A stretch of 64,000 nt of DNA from NCBI GenBank assembly GCA_016223135.1, contig JACRPQ010000015.1, forward strand, positions 124,001 through 188,000, given 5' to 3'. The notes under the pieces were generated by a model, which searched no databases, was not told where the DNA came from, and was given only the letters and a program-made list of their open reading frames with translations. Source of the DNA: Chloroflexota bacterium (GTDB lineage: Bacteria > Chloroflexota > Anaerolineae > Anaerolineales > Villigracilaceae). Position numbers and translations under genes: made by a program. This document shows positions 1 to 8,330 of this stretch, one piece after another; position 1 is the stretch's first letter; every line of letters starts with the position of its first letter.

Positions 1-1
1 G

Positions 2-118
2 GCAATCGGCTGGCGGGAGGGGGCGTTGATTTTCCTGCTTATTGTCTTGCTGTTCGGACCGCCCGTGTATCGGTTTTTGCGAAGGCTGGAAAAAGCGCGC
101 GAGAAAAAGAGTAAATGA
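2..118 (+). CDS. C-terminal end of a small membrane protein (5' truncated)
   Basis: The frame is open from the window edge to a TGA at 116-118 and gives about 38 residues: a hydrophobic stretch (ALIFLLIVLLFGP) followed by a basic amphipathic tail rich in Arg, Lys and Glu. One membrane anchor plus a charged helix is reminiscent of TatA/E-like or other small anchor proteins, but too little is visible to name it. The TGA overlaps the ATG of the next gene (ATGA), which suggests translational coupling and supports this frame over the alternatives. Confidence 0.45.
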   Translation, partial: AIGWREGALIFLLIVLLFGPPVYRFLRRLEKAREKKSK

Positions 119-318
119 GATTTGCCCAACGTCCCGAACTGGTTGCCCTGAAGGCGGAGCAATTGGCTGGCACGCCGTGGGAAGGCTCAGCGCAGTTGTT
201 CACGGCGCTGGGGAATATAGCCCTCATGCTGGCGCTGACCATCATCATCATCGTCTCCACCGTGGAAGTGGGACAAATGGTGTACCGCTTGTTGAGCGCA
301 CGCTCGTTGTCACGATAG
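115..318 (+). CDS. small single-pass membrane protein, unknown function
   Basis: This 67-residue protein has a polar N-terminus (residues 1-27), one clear membrane segment (about 30-52, LALTIIIIVSTVEVG) and a short basic tail. It starts on an ATG that overlaps the previous stop, so the two small membrane proteins probably form a coupled pair. A strong hairpin lies about 20 bases after the stop. I do not recognise a family. The main doubt is its short length. Confidence 0.45.
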   Translation: MRFAQRPELVALKAEQLAGTPWEGSAQLFTALGNIALMLALTIIIIVSTVEVGQMVYRLLSARSLSR

Positions 319-336
319 ATGAAGCCGTCTGAAACG

Positions 337-370
337 CAAACCCCGGCACAGGTTTGAGCCGGGGTTTGTT
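337..370. terminator. bidirectional hairpin between convergent genes
   Basis: An 11-base perfect stem (CAAACCCCGGC at 337-347 pairing with 358-368) has a 10-base loop and is followed by TTGTT on the plus strand. It sits between the end of the plus-strand gene at 318 and the end of the minus-strand gene at 418, so it can serve both. Confidence 0.7.
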
Positions 371-417
371 GTTAGACAGGAAAGGTATATTGTCGTGACT
401 ATCGTTTTCAAAACCAA

Positions 418-672
418 TCAGAAGGCAATGGACATTTTGCCAAAGACGAACATGACCAGCGTACCGAGCAAAAGCACGGTAAACATCAACATGACGGAAA
501 GGACAAAGCGCTGAGGGGCGGTCATGCCGAGGAACTTGCCCTGCCGCCTTTTTTTCGGCGCAGGCTTGGCAACAGGCGTCTCCTGTTCCCCCGCATCTTC
601 GAAGAGCGTATCCTGTTTTTGATCTTCTTCATAGAAGGAATCGTCGGCAAGGTCGCGCAGATTATCGAACAT
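418..672 (-). CDS. small membrane-anchored protein, unknown function
   Basis: This 84-residue protein has an acidic N-terminus (residues 1-30, rich in Asp and Glu), a basic Pro/Lys/Arg stretch (about 35-46, PAPKKRRQGK) and one C-terminal membrane segment (about 55-80). The likely topology is a cytoplasmic charged domain held by a C-terminal anchor. It is the last gene of the rho-lysM-birA block, 23 bases after birA. A possible own promoter (TATACT with an upstream TG, 690-695) overlaps the birA stop, and GAGG lies before the start. I do not recognise a named family. Confidence 0.7.
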   Translation of the reverse strand: MFDNLRDLADDSFYEEDQKQDTLFEDAGEQETPVAKPAPKKRRQGKFLGMTAPQRFVLSVMLMFTVLLLGTLVMFVFGKMSIAF

Positions 673-695
673 GGTTTACCTCGGCGCAGAGTATA

Positions 696-1475
696 TCATG
701 TGAACAGCCGCAGGCGCACATCCCCGAAACGTACTGGAATGATTTTGCCATTGTCGTCGCGGATTTTCAAACTGCCATCCGACTCCAACCCAATCACCTT
801 TCCGGCGACGGCTTTTTCGCCTCCCAACTCCACCCGCACTTGTCTGCCATAATAAGCGAGTTTTTTCTCCCAGGCTGCGAGAAACGAGTCGGTGCCCATG
901 TGGGGGCGCAGGGCGATGATATTGGCAAGGATGGCGTGCAGTAAAACATTGCGGTCGGGGGCGTAGCCCAGCATGTGTTCCAGGCTGATGGCGGGGAAAT
1001 TCAAGATGTTGGTGGCGGGAACCGAGCCTTTTGCCACATTAACCCCCACACCAATCACAATGCTTTGCACTTCGTCTTCGAGCCAGGCGGCTTCGATTAA
1101 TATTCCCGCCGCTTTACGTCCATTCAGCAGGATGTCGTTGGGCCATTTGATCTGGGCATCCAGCCCCAGCGTTTGTAAAACGTCCGAGATGGCAAGGGCG
1201 GCGAGTCCGACGGTCCGGGAAAGAAGCGGTTTTTCCGCAAAGGTGGGGCGCAGGATGAGGCTGAACGCCAGAGCCGTCTGCGGCGGTGTAAGCCAGGGGC
1301 GGTCCAGTCTCCCGCGTCCCATGGTCTGTTCGTCTGCCACCACCAGCGAGAGGTCTTTGGCGCCTTTTTTCGCCCACGCCAACGCCTCGTCGTTGGTGGA
1401 GCCGATGGAATCGAAATAACGGATTGCTCCCAGGTTCAGGTTGGCAAGCGCCGATTCGAGTTCCTGTTGATTCAT
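696..1475 (-). CDS. birA: biotin--[acetyl-CoA-carboxylase] ligase
   Basis: The enzyme activates biotin with ATP to biotinyl-AMP and transfers it to the target lysine of biotin carboxyl carrier domains. The 259-residue protein carries the family signatures: the biotin/ATP loop GRGRLDRPW (residues 53-61), KWPND (110-114) and KAAGILIE (121-128), followed by the C-terminal SH3-like domain (about 215-259). It lacks the N-terminal helix-turn-helix of the E. coli BirA repressor, so it should be a monofunctional ligase without operator binding. It starts 15 bases after the stop of the LysM/M23 gene and is probably co-transcribed with rho and that gene. Confidence 0.93.
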   Translation of the reverse strand: MNQQELESALANLNLGAIRYFDSIGSTNDEALAWAKKGAKDLSLVVADEQTMGRGRLDRPWLTPPQTALAFSLILRPTFAEKPLLSRTVGLAALAISDVLQTLGLDAQIKWPNDILLNGRKAAGILIEAAWLEDEVQSIVIGVGVNVAKGSVPATNILNFPAISLEHMLGYAPDRNVLLHAILANIIALRPHMGTDSFLAAWEKKLAYYGRQVRVELGGEKAVAGKVIGLESDGSLKIRDDNGKIIPVRFGDVRLRLFT

Positions 1476-1490
1476 CTTCTCAAGTTCCAG

Positions 1491-2549
1491 TTATGGCAGC
1501 ACGAACCAGGGGTTGATGAAACCGCCGCCCTGCCGCACTTCAAAGTGCAGATGCGCTCCCTGCGAGTTGCCGGTGTTGCCCGCCGAGCCAATCCACTGCC
1601 CGGCGTACACGCTCTGGCACACCCCTACGCCGATGACGCTCAAGTGGGCATAGACGGTGGAATAGCCGTTGCCGTGGTCTATCTGGATGACGTTGCCGTA
1701 GCCGTAGTTCCAGCCGCCCTGCGCCATGGTCACCACGCCGTTATCCGCTGCGTAAACGGGGGCGCCTTCGCCGGCGGCAATATCAATGCCGAGGTGACCG
1801 GACCAATAATCGTTGCCGGAGAGAAAACGATTGTCGGCGGGCCAAACGAACGCGCCACTGCCTACGGCGCCGTTGGGGCAGGCGCTCTGACTGGTCGAAG
1901 ATGTGCCGGAGGCGCCCTTTGCAATCGTCGGCACCAGCCATTTGACGAATTCGCGTTCGCCGCCGGGGATCATCACCCACGCGCCGGAGGCAATCTTGGG
2001 GGCGGTCAAGTCAATGTCGTTGCCGGGAAAGTTGAGAATGTCTTCGACATTTGCCTTGAATTCGTTTGCCACCGTTTCGAGCGTGTCGTTTTCCTTCCAT
2101 TGATAGAAGATGCCGTCGGTGGGGGGGATGCGAAGCACTTGACCGGGTTTCAAACTGTGCGGGTCGTCTTGCAGTACATCGTAATTTGCCCACAAGATTG
2201 TTTCGGGTTTCAGTTGGAATTTTTCCGCGATGGCAAAGATCGAATCGCCGCGCACCACGCGGTATTCGACCGGCTTATAACGCGGCTTATCGGCAGGCGT
2301 ATTGGTCTTGAGTTGTATATCTCTGGAGATGGAAGTAAACGCTTCCGGACCGCCCAAGGCTGGCATCGCCACATCGGGCGGATTCTCGTCTGGAGCCGCC
2401 GTCGGCACGGGCGCGGAAGCCTGTGCCACGCTGGTGGACTTTTTCCACGCGAACGCGCCAAACACGATTCCGGCTGCGATGGCAAGGGTCACCAGCCAAC
2501 TGAGGAGATTGAAAGCGTTCTTTTTGAAGAATAAACTGAGTTTCGTCAT
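1491..2549 (-). CDS. membrane-anchored LysM / M23 peptidoglycan endopeptidase
   Basis: This 352-residue protein has a short cytoplasmic N-terminus, one membrane anchor (about 13-32), a low-complexity spacer, a LysM domain (about 97-142; YRVVRGDSIFAIAEKF to GQVLRIPP), a second weaker LysM-like segment (about 148-195) and a C-terminal M23 metallopeptidase domain (about 245-352). The zinc-site motifs are present: HxxxD in GHLGIDIAAGEG and HxH in GAHLHFEVRQGG, with an upstream YAHLS. It should bind and cleave peptide cross-links in the cell wall, or act as an EnvC/NlpD-like activator if the active site is regulated. It lies 21 bases downstream of rho. Confidence 0.9.
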   Translation of the reverse strand: MTKLSLFFKKNAFNLLSWLVTLAIAAGIVFGAFAWKKSTSVAQASAPVPTAAPDENPPDVAMPALGGPEAFTSISRDIQLKTNTPADKPRYKPVEYRVVRGDSIFAIAEKFQLKPETILWANYDVLQDDPHSLKPGQVLRIPPTDGIFYQWKENDTLETVANEFKANVEDILNFPGNDIDLTAPKIASGAWVMIPGGEREFVKWLVPTIAKGASGTSSTSQSACPNGAVGSGAFVWPADNRFLSGNDYWSGHLGIDIAAGEGAPVYAADNGVVTMAQGGWNYGYGNVIQIDHGNGYSTVYAHLSVIGVGVCQSVYAGQWIGSAGNTGNSQGAHLHFEVRQGGGFINPWFVLP

Positions 2550-2570
2550 TGAAACTTTTATACCGGGGGG

Positions 2571-3848
2571 TTAGTCGTCTCTTCCGAGGTTTTCGAGGAA
2601 TTCCTGATTGTTGCGGGCGCGGTTGAGGCGGGTGATGATGGCTTCGGTGGCGACCGCCGGGTCCATGCCGGCGCCCTGCGGCGGCGGCGTGACCATTTGA
2701 ATGTACATGCGGCGCATCAGCCAGACGCGCTGGAGCAGGTCCGGACCAAGCAGCAGTTCTTCGCGGCGGGTGGAGGAGCGCTCGATGTCCACCGCGGGGA
2801 AGATGCGGCGTTCCTGCAGGCGGCGCGAGAGGTGCAGTTCCATGTTGCCGGTGCCTTTGAATTCTTCATACACCACATCGTCCAGGCGGGAGCCGGTATC
2901 CACGAGACAGGTGGCGATGATGGTCAACGAGCCGCCTTCTTCGATATTGCGCGCCGCGCCGAAGAAACGTTTGGGCGGGTAGAGCGCTGAAGGGTCCATG
3001 CCGCCTGAGAGCGTGCGCCCCGAGGGGTTGACAACGAGGTTGTAAGCGCGCGCCAGGCGGGTGATTGAGTCCATCAAGATTACCACGTGGCGCCCAATCT
3101 CCACCAGCCTCTTAGCGCGCTCTAAGGCGAGTTCGGCGGTGCGAACGTGCGAGGTGACCGGTTCATCGAAGGTGGAAGCGACAACTTCCGCATCCACCGA
3201 ACGGTCCATGTCGGTCACTTCTTCGGGGCGTTCGCCGATGAGGGCAACAATGAGATGCACATCGGGATATTTTGTGGAAATGGAGTTGGCAATTTGCTTG
3301 AGGATGGTGGTTTTCCCCGCTTTGGGAGGCGAAACAATCAATCCGCGTTGACCGCGCCCGATGGGAGCAATCAGGTTGATCAGGCGCGGGGCGAGGGTGT
3401 CGTGGTCGGTTTCGAGGTCGAAGCGTTTGTCGGGAAAGATGGGGGTGAGGTTTTCAAAAAGAGGTCTGCGGGTTGCTTCTTCGGGGTCCAGCCCATTGAT
3501 CGATTCTACTTTCAATAATCCATAATGCCGTTCGCTTTCGCGGGGCGGGCGCACCTGCCCAATGACGAGATCACCTGCCCTGAGGTCGTGCCTTCGCAAC
3601 TGCGCCTGCGAGACGTACACATCCTGGTCGCTGATGCGGTAGTTGGTTGCCCGCAGGAAACCGATGCCCTCGCTCATAATCTCCAGAATGCCGCCGCGCA
3701 GTTCGATGCCTTCCTTCTGCGCTTCCGCCTCGCGGATTGCCATTGCGAGGGTCTCCTTTTTGAGGCGGTTGGCATTGGGGATGTTGAGCGCCTTTGCCAT
3801 GCCGCGCAGTTTGGTAAGGGGTTCATTTTCCAGTTCTAGTATTTTCAT
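2571..3848 (-). CDS. rho: transcription termination factor Rho
   Basis: Hexameric RNA-dependent ATPase/translocase that ends transcription at C-rich untranslated RNA. The 425-residue protein has the N-terminal helix domain (1-47), a cold-shock-like RNA-binding domain (about 48-118), and the RecA-like motor with Walker A PPKAGKTT (174-181) and the Walker B region VVILMDSITRLARAYN. Length matches standard bacterial Rho, without the long Arg-rich insertion of actinobacterial forms. It is preceded by a leader of about 200 bases with its own promoter (see 4054-4082), which allows autogenous control. It heads a block with the LysM/M23 gene and birA. Confidence 0.97.
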   Translation of the reverse strand: MKILELENEPLTKLRGMAKALNIPNANRLKKETLAMAIREAEAQKEGIELRGGILEIMSEGIGFLRATNYRISDQDVYVSQAQLRRHDLRAGDLVIGQVRPPRESERHYGLLKVESINGLDPEEATRRPLFENLTPIFPDKRFDLETDHDTLAPRLINLIAPIGRGQRGLIVSPPKAGKTTILKQIANSISTKYPDVHLIVALIGERPEEVTDMDRSVDAEVVASTFDEPVTSHVRTAELALERAKRLVEIGRHVVILMDSITRLARAYNLVVNPSGRTLSGGMDPSALYPPKRFFGAARNIEEGGSLTIIATCLVDTGSRLDDVVYEEFKGTGNMELHLSRRLQERRIFPAVDIERSSTRREELLLGPDLLQRVWLMRRMYIQMVTPPPQGAGMDPAVATEAIITRLNRARNNQEFLENLGRDD

Positions 3849-4053
3849 GATACTTCTCTTTGAGTGGAATGATGGGTGACAAGATTAACCACCCCAGCGC
3901 CTGTGAATAGGCTTGGGGATACCCTGGTTTTTTATTGGTGATGATGGGTTGGGTGTTCTATCAACTTTATTTCACGCGCCGCCCGTGCGGTGTAAATCGC
4001 CTTGAACGGATTGCGCAATTCAAAAATTGTCAATCAACGGGGGAATTGCCCAT
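3849..4053 (-). promoter_or_regulatory. long 5' leader of rho with a stem-loop
   Basis: About 200 bases separate the predicted rho transcription start (near 4047) from the ATG at 3848. Within it, roughly 3894-3920, two nested arm pairs can form (CCCC with GGGG, AGGC with GCCT), giving an interrupted stem-loop. Rho leaders in other bacteria carry Rho-sensitive attenuators; that this leader works the same way is inference. Confidence 0.4.
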
Positions 4054-4082
4054 ATTATAGCACTTTCGACAATAGCGGGCAA
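4054..4082 (-). promoter_or_regulatory. rho promoter
   Basis: On the minus strand a -35 TTGCCC (4077-4082) is followed after exactly 17 bases by an extended -10, TGC-TATAAT (4054-4059 for the hexamer). It faces rho and lies just after the stop of the SRPBCC gene at 4090. Confidence 0.7.
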
Positions 4083-4089
4083 GAAAGTT

Positions 4090-4548
4090 TCAATGCTTTT
4101 CCAGACGAATTTTCAAATTTGAGAGGAGCGCGCGCTGCGCCTGCTTTGCCTGTGCCACGACGAATTTTTCCAGCAGTTTGCTCAATTTCACGAATTCCAC
4201 TGTTTGGACGATTTTTGTCTTGCCGTCGTTGAACGGCTCGAAGCGGTAGGTGAAAACAATTTCGATGCGCGGTTTGCTGTACACATGAAACTGCAATTCG
4301 TCCTTCGGCTTTGTCAGATGTATGACCGAGTAGATGCGGTTGTGGTAAACGGGAAGCCCCAGCAGGCGGAAGGTCTCCACTGTGTAGAATGGTCGCAGCA
4401 CGATGCCGTCGTCATCCAGTCTTTCTTCCAGCGCTTCTACTTTTGTGAGCAGCGGTTGGAGTCCGAGCATGTTGAGGGGCTGCGAGAGATGATCGTAAAC
4501 GGTCTCTTGAGGGCAATCAATGAAGACGGTCAGTTCGAAGGAGCGCAT
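4090..4548 (-). CDS. SRPBCC-fold protein (polyketide cyclase/dehydrase-like)
   Basis: This 152-residue protein has the layout of the START/SRPBCC helix-grip fold: an opening strand with FELTVFIDCPQETVYDHLSQP, a central sheet (FRLLGLPVYHNRIYSVIHLT) and a long C-terminal helix (about 125-150, LLEKFVVAQAKQAQRALL). Such proteins bind hydrophobic ligands; the ligand is unknown. It starts 2 bases after the cydDC stop and is probably co-translated with it, which may mean a role in haem, lipid or quinone handling around the bd oxidase, but that is inference. A second SRPBCC gene lies at 21413-21865. Confidence 0.75.
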   Translation of the reverse strand: MRSFELTVFIDCPQETVYDHLSQPLNMLGLQPLLTKVEALEERLDDDGIVLRPFYTVETFRLLGLPVYHNRIYSVIHLTKPKDELQFHVYSKPRIEIVFTYRFEPFNDGKTKIVQTVEFVKLSKLLEKFVVAQAKQAQRALLSNLKIRLEKH

Positions 4549-4550
4549 GG

Positions 4551-7500
4551 TTATATTGGAACCTCATACAACATTCTGTTTTGCAAATCCCACAGGCGGC
4601 GGTACAGCCCGCCGCGTTCCAGCAAATCCGCGTGTGTGCCGCGCTCGACGATGCGCCCGTGATCCAGCACAATGATTTCGTCCACGTTTTCCAAGCCGAT
4701 CAGACGATGGGTAATCAGCAAAGATGTTTTTTGCTTCATCGCCTGGAACAAGGTTTCCAAAACCTGCTGTTCGGTGAGCGGGTCGAGGTTGGCGGTGGGT
4801 TCGTCCAAAATCAGGATGGGCGCATCCTTGAGCAGCGCCCGCGCAATCGCCAGCCGCTGGCGTTCTCCGCCCGAAAGCCGCACTCCCTGTTCACCGATGA
4901 AGGTGTCGTAGCCTTTGGGCAGGCTGACGATGAAGTCATGGATGTGCGCCGCGCGCGCCGCCGCTTCCATCTCCTCCTGTGTGACTTTGGGACGCGCCAG
5001 CCGCAGATTCTCGCGGATGGAGGCGTTGAAGAAGTAACTGTTCTGCGAGACGAGGGCGAATCGTTTTCGGACCTCATCCTGATTCAGCAATTTGAGCGAT
5101 ACTCCGCCCAATCTTATTTCTCCCATCTTATACTCCCAGAAGCGGAGCAGCAAATTGGCGATGGTGCTCTTCCCCGCGCCGCTCGGACCGACGATGGCAA
5201 GCGAAGTCAAAGGTCGCAGGTCGAAGGTCACGCCGTCGAGGGTGGGGGCGGTTGTATTGGGATAAGTAAAAGTGAGATTGGAGATCTGTAATTGGTCATT
5301 GGTAATTGTCGGCGGCTCACTGCTCACTGATAATTGATCACTGACCACTGGCTCCGCATCCACCACCTCGAACAGCCTCTTCGCCGCTTCGCGGGAAGCG
5401 TTCCACATTTGGGCGGCGAGGGGTAGCGGGTTGACCGCTTCGAACGAGGCAAAGGTCATCAGCGCAAACGTTCCGAGCATCACGCCCTTGATGTTCCCCG
5501 CCGTGACCTGCGGAATGACCAGCACGAGCATTGTCCACAACCCGAGGTTGGTGAGGAGAGTCATGAGCGCCGCATGGACGCCGTTGATGCGCGCCATCTG
5601 TTTCTGCGAGAGACCGTAGGCTTTGCTTGTGGCAGCAAGGAGAGCGGCGCGGTCATCAGCGCGACCGAAGGCAAGCAAGTCGGCGAGACCCTGGATGCCG
5701 TCCACGAGTTGGGTGTGGAGGGCGGCGCGCTGGTTGATGAGGCGTACGCCGGGTTTGCGGCTGATGAGTTGGGCAAGCAGTGGCAGGATCAAGCCCAAGG
5801 TGAGGAAAAAGCCGATGAGGACAAAGGCAAGCGTCGGGTAGAAAGAAGCGAAGAACAGGGCGGTGAAGAGTCCCACGATGACGGCGGTCAGGGAGGGCGA
5901 GAGGGCGCGGACGTAGAAGTTTTCCAGCGTCTCCACATCGCCGATGATGCGGGCGAGCAGGTCGCCGCTTTTGTAGTCCATCAGGCGGGCGGGGGCGAGG
6001 GGTTCGAGGCGTTCGTAGAGCCAGACGCGCAGACGGGCGAGCAGGCGGAAGGTAACGTTATGCGAGACGAGGCGTTCAAGGTAGCGGAAGACGGCGCGGC
6101 TGATGCCGAAGAGGCGCGTGGCGACAACGGAGACGCCCAGGTCGGCGACGGACGTGGCGATGGCGGCGGTGGAAATGAGCCATGCCGAGACGCCGATGAG
6201 CGCGACGCTGGAGCCGATGGTGAGGGCGCTGAGCAAGACGGAGAGGGCAACCCAGTTCCAGGAGCCGTTGAGGAAGGAGAGCAGGCGGGGGAGGATTTTT
6301 GATTTTTGATTTGCGATTGACGATTTGCGATTGGTTGTTGGTGTATGGTCGAAGGTCGAAGGTTGAACGTCGAAGGTCGAAGGTCGAAGGGCGGAAGTGT
6401 CTGACGTTTGACTTTTGACGTTTGACTTGGATATTTGATAGGCTTTGACCATGTCCGCATACGCGCCATTGCGGGCGAGTAGTTCGCGATGTGTGCCTTG
6501 TTCGATGATGCGTCCGCCTTCGATGACGACGATGTGATCTGCCTGGAAGATGGTGTTGAGACGGTGCGCGATGGTGATGATGGTTCGACGTTGCTCACCA
6601 CAAGCCGTTTTGCCCTGCATGAGGCGGCGGGTGGAGTCTTCGAGCAGGGATTCGGTTTCGGGGTCGAGGCTGGAGGTGGGTTCGTCGAGGATGAGGATGG
6701 GCGCGTCCATGAGGAAGGCGCGGGCGAGGGCAAGGCGCTGCGCCTGTCCGCCGCTGAGTCGCGCTCCGCCTTCGCCGATGACGGTCTCGTATTTTTCGGG
6801 GAGGGTCTCGATGAAGTCGTGCAGGTGGGCGGCTTTGGCGGCTTGGATGACTTCTTCGAGCGCGGCATCAGGTTTGCCGAGGCGGATGTTGGCGGCGAGG
6901 GTGTCGTGGAAGAGGTAAGGTTTTTGAGGAACCCAGGCGATGGGGGGGAGTAATTGGTAATTGGTAATTGGGGATTGTGTACCTGTGTACGTGTTTACTT
7001 GTATACGCCCTGATGTCGGTTGAATGAAACCCAGCAGCAAATTAACCAGTGTGGATTTGCCCGCTCCTGTCTTGCCGACGAGGGCGATGTGTTGACCTGC
7101 TTTGATTTCCAGGTTGATGTTTTCGAGGGCAGGGGTGGTTTCGCCGGGATAGGTGAAGGAGACGTTTTCAAGTCGAAGGTCGAAGGTCGAGAGTCTAAAG
7201 TCGCTGACCTGTGACCTTTGACTTTCGACTTTTGACTCTGGGACGGGTAAATCCAAAATCTCGAAAATCCTCCTTGCCGCGGTCGTGCCAGACATGCCGG
7301 CATGGAATCTTGCTCCGAGGGCGCGCAGCGGCATGTAGAATTCGGGGGCGAGGATGAGCAGGAAGAAGGCTTCGCGGAATTCCATCACTTTGTAGAGCAG
7401 GCGGAAGCCGATTTCAACAGCGATAATGGCGGTGCTGATGGTCGCCAATAGTTCGAGCGCAAGGGCGGAGAGGAAGGTGATGCGCAGGACGCCGAGGGTG

Positions 7501-8189
7501 GTATCGCGGTATTGTTCGCTGACTTGGGCAATGTTCTTGGCGTGGGCTTTGGATCGCCCAAAGAGTTTGAGGGTGGTCAGTCCCTGCAGGCTGTCGAGGA
7601 AGTAGGCGGAGAGACGGGAGAGGGTCTCGTATTGGCGTTTGGTGACGATCTCGGCGCCTTTGCCGATCATAATCATGAAGAAGGGAATGAGCGGGGCGGT
7701 GATGAGGAGAATAAAGCCCGATAGCAGGTCCATCGGGAAGACGAAGAACAGGATGCTGATGGGGACGAGTGCGGTGATGACGAGTTGAGGGAGGTACTGG
7801 CTGTAATAGGCATCCAGCGCTTCGATGCCTTCGACGGCGGCTGTGGTCAATTCGCCGGTACGTCCTCCGCGTGTGTAGGCGGGACCGAGTTTGAGGATGT
7901 GGTCGAAGAGACGCTCGCGCAGGTCGGTTTTGATGCGCACGGCAACAGCGTTGGCGCTGACCTCGTTGACCCAGCTGAGGAAGGCGCGCGCGGCGATGAT
8001 GAACAGGATGATGCGGAGCCAGTTCGAGACTTGAGCAAGGGTCTGTCCTTTGAGGAAGACTCCGTCTACGGTGGAGGCGACGAGGTATGCCTGGCTGATG
8101 GTCAGCAGCCCAGCCAAAAGTCCAGAAAGAACCGTGAGGAGGAGGGGGAGGCGGGCGTCGCGGGTGAGGGAGAGGAGACGGCGGTGCAT
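4551..8189 (-). CDS. cydDC: fused CydD-CydC ABC transporter for bd oxidase assembly
   Basis: This 1212-residue protein joins two ABC half-transporters that are separate CydD and CydC in E. coli, where they export cysteine/glutathione and are needed for haem insertion into cytochrome bd. Each half has six membrane segments and an ATPase domain: GKTGAGKS, LSGGQAQRLALARAFL and ILILDEPTSSLD in the first; GPSGAGKST, LSGGERQRLAIARALL and ILILDEPTANLD in the second. Both sites look intact. The start is the ATG at 8189 (MHRRLLSLTRD); an upstream TTG at 8246 would translate a tandem repeat. Five heptamer-repeat segments are read in frame, at about 5208-5231, 5286-5350, 6296-6437, 6951-7007 and 7170-7242, all in linkers or loops. 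It follows cydB, so cydA-cydB-cydDC-SRPBCC is a likely operon. Confidence 0.93.
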   Translation of the reverse strand: MHRRLLSLTRDARLPLLLTVLSGLLAGLLTISQAYLVASTVDGVFLKGQTLAQVSNWLRIILFIIAARAFLSWVNEVSANAVAVRIKTDLRERLFDHILKLGPAYTRGGRTGELTTAAVEGIEALDAYYSQYLPQLVITALVPISILFFVFPMDLLSGFILLITAPLIPFFMIMIGKGAEIVTKRQYETLSRLSAYFLDSLQGLTTLKLFGRSKAHAKNIAQVSEQYRDTTLGVLRITFLSALALELLATISTAIIAVEIGFRLLYKVMEFREAFFLLILAPEFYMPLRALGARFHAGMSGTTAARRIFEILDLPVPESKVESQRSQVSDFRLSTFDLRLENVSFTYPGETTPALENINLEIKAGQHIALVGKTGAGKSTLVNLLLGFIQPTSGRIQVNTYTGTQSPITNYQLLPPIAWVPQKPYLFHDTLAANIRLGKPDAALEEVIQAAKAAHLHDFIETLPEKYETVIGEGGARLSGGQAQRLALARAFLMDAPILILDEPTSSLDPETESLLEDSTRRLMQGKTACGEQRRTIITIAHRLNTIFQADHIVVIEGGRIIEQGTHRELLARNGAYADMVKAYQISKSNVKSQTSDTSALRPSTFDVQPSTFDHTPTTNRKSSIANQKSKILPRLLSFLNGSWNWVALSVLLSALTIGSSVALIGVSAWLISTAAIATSVADLGVSVVATRLFGISRAVFRYLERLVSHNVTFRLLARLRVWLYERLEPLAPARLMDYKSGDLLARIIGDVETLENFYVRALSPSLTAVIVGLFTALFFASFYPTLAFVLIGFFLTLGLILPLLAQLISRKPGVRLINQRAALHTQLVDGIQGLADLLAFGRADDRAALLAATSKAYGLSQKQMARINGVHAALMTLLTNLGLWTMLVLVIPQVTAGNIKGVMLGTFALMTFASFEAVNPLPLAAQMWNASREAAKRLFEVVDAEPVVSDQLSVSSEPPTITNDQLQISNLTFTYPNTTAPTLDGVTFDLRPLTSLAIVGPSGAGKSTIANLLLRFWEYKMGEIRLGGVSLKLLNQDEVRKRFALVSQNSYFFNASIRENLRLARPKVTQEEMEAAARAAHIHDFIVSLPKGYDTFIGEQGVRLSGGERQRLAIARALLKDAPILILDEPTANLDPLTEQQVLETLFQAMKQKTSLLITHRLIGLENVDEIIVLDHGRIVERGTHADLLERGGLYRRLWDLQNRMLYEVPI
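5208..5231. repeat. heptamer repeat inside cydC half, before Walker A
   Basis: Three 7-base units close to GTCGAAG (GTCAAAG, GTCGCAG, GTCGAAG) encode TFDLRPL directly before the strand leading to GPSGAGKST. They replace the usual short turn in that position. The reading frame is kept. Confidence 0.6.
5286..5350. repeat. heptamer repeat inside cydC half, TMD-NBD linker
   Basis: Units of TAATTGG/TCATTGG type followed by TCACTGC/TCACTGA-type units. They are translated as a Ser/Asp/Gln/Thr-rich linker (SDQLSVSSEPPTITNDQLQ) between the membrane domain and the ATPase of the CydC half. Confidence 0.75.
6296..6437. repeat. heptamer repeat array in the linker joining CydD and CydC
   Basis: About 140 bases of degenerate 7-base units (GATTTGC/GATTTTT-type, then GGTCGAA-type, then TTTGACG/TTTGACT-type). 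Read in frame it gives a linker with 7-residue periodicity (RPSTFDVQPSTFDHT). The same unit types occur in intergenic arrays at 8222-8275 and 27151-27224. Confidence 0.85.
6951..7007. repeat. tandem repeat inside cydD NBD, before the Q-loop
   Basis: Three to four TTGGTAA-type heptamers pass into TGTGTAC-like units with an 8-base step. In the protein this gives NTYTGTQSPITNYQLL, an insertion between the Walker A helix and the Q-loop (WVPQ). Confidence 0.7.
7170..7242. repeat. heptamer repeat inside cydD half, TMD-NBD linker
   Basis: Units GTCGAAG, GTCGAAG, GTCGAGA, GTCTAAA, then GACCTTT/GACTTTC/GACTTTT. They are translated as a Ser/Gln/Asp/Arg-rich linker (KVESQRSQVSDFRLSTFDLR) between membrane and ATPase domains. 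Confidence 0.8.
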
Positions 8190-8221
8190 GGGGGAGGGGA
8201 GAGTCGGATAGTCAGATAGTG

Positions 8222-8275
8222 GGGTGGTCGAATAGTCGAAAGTCAAAAGTCAAAAGTCAAAAAAGTTGGAAGGTT
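8222..8275. repeat. intergenic heptamer array between cydB and cydDC
   Basis: GTCGAAT/GTCGAAA units pass into three AGTCAAA units and a degenerate tail. The array fills most of the gap between the cydB stop (8331) and the cydDC start (8189). Unit length and bases resemble the cyanobacterial STRR heptamers. Confidence 0.85.
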
Positions 8276-8330
8276 GAGGAGAGTATACCCCGTCAACCTT
8301 CCAACCTGTAAACGTTCAAGCGTCGTCTTG

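Noticed and set aside
1467-2534. Plus-strand frame opposite the LysM/M23 gene
   Set aside because: The minus-strand LysM and M23 motifs are unambiguous; this frame is a shadow.
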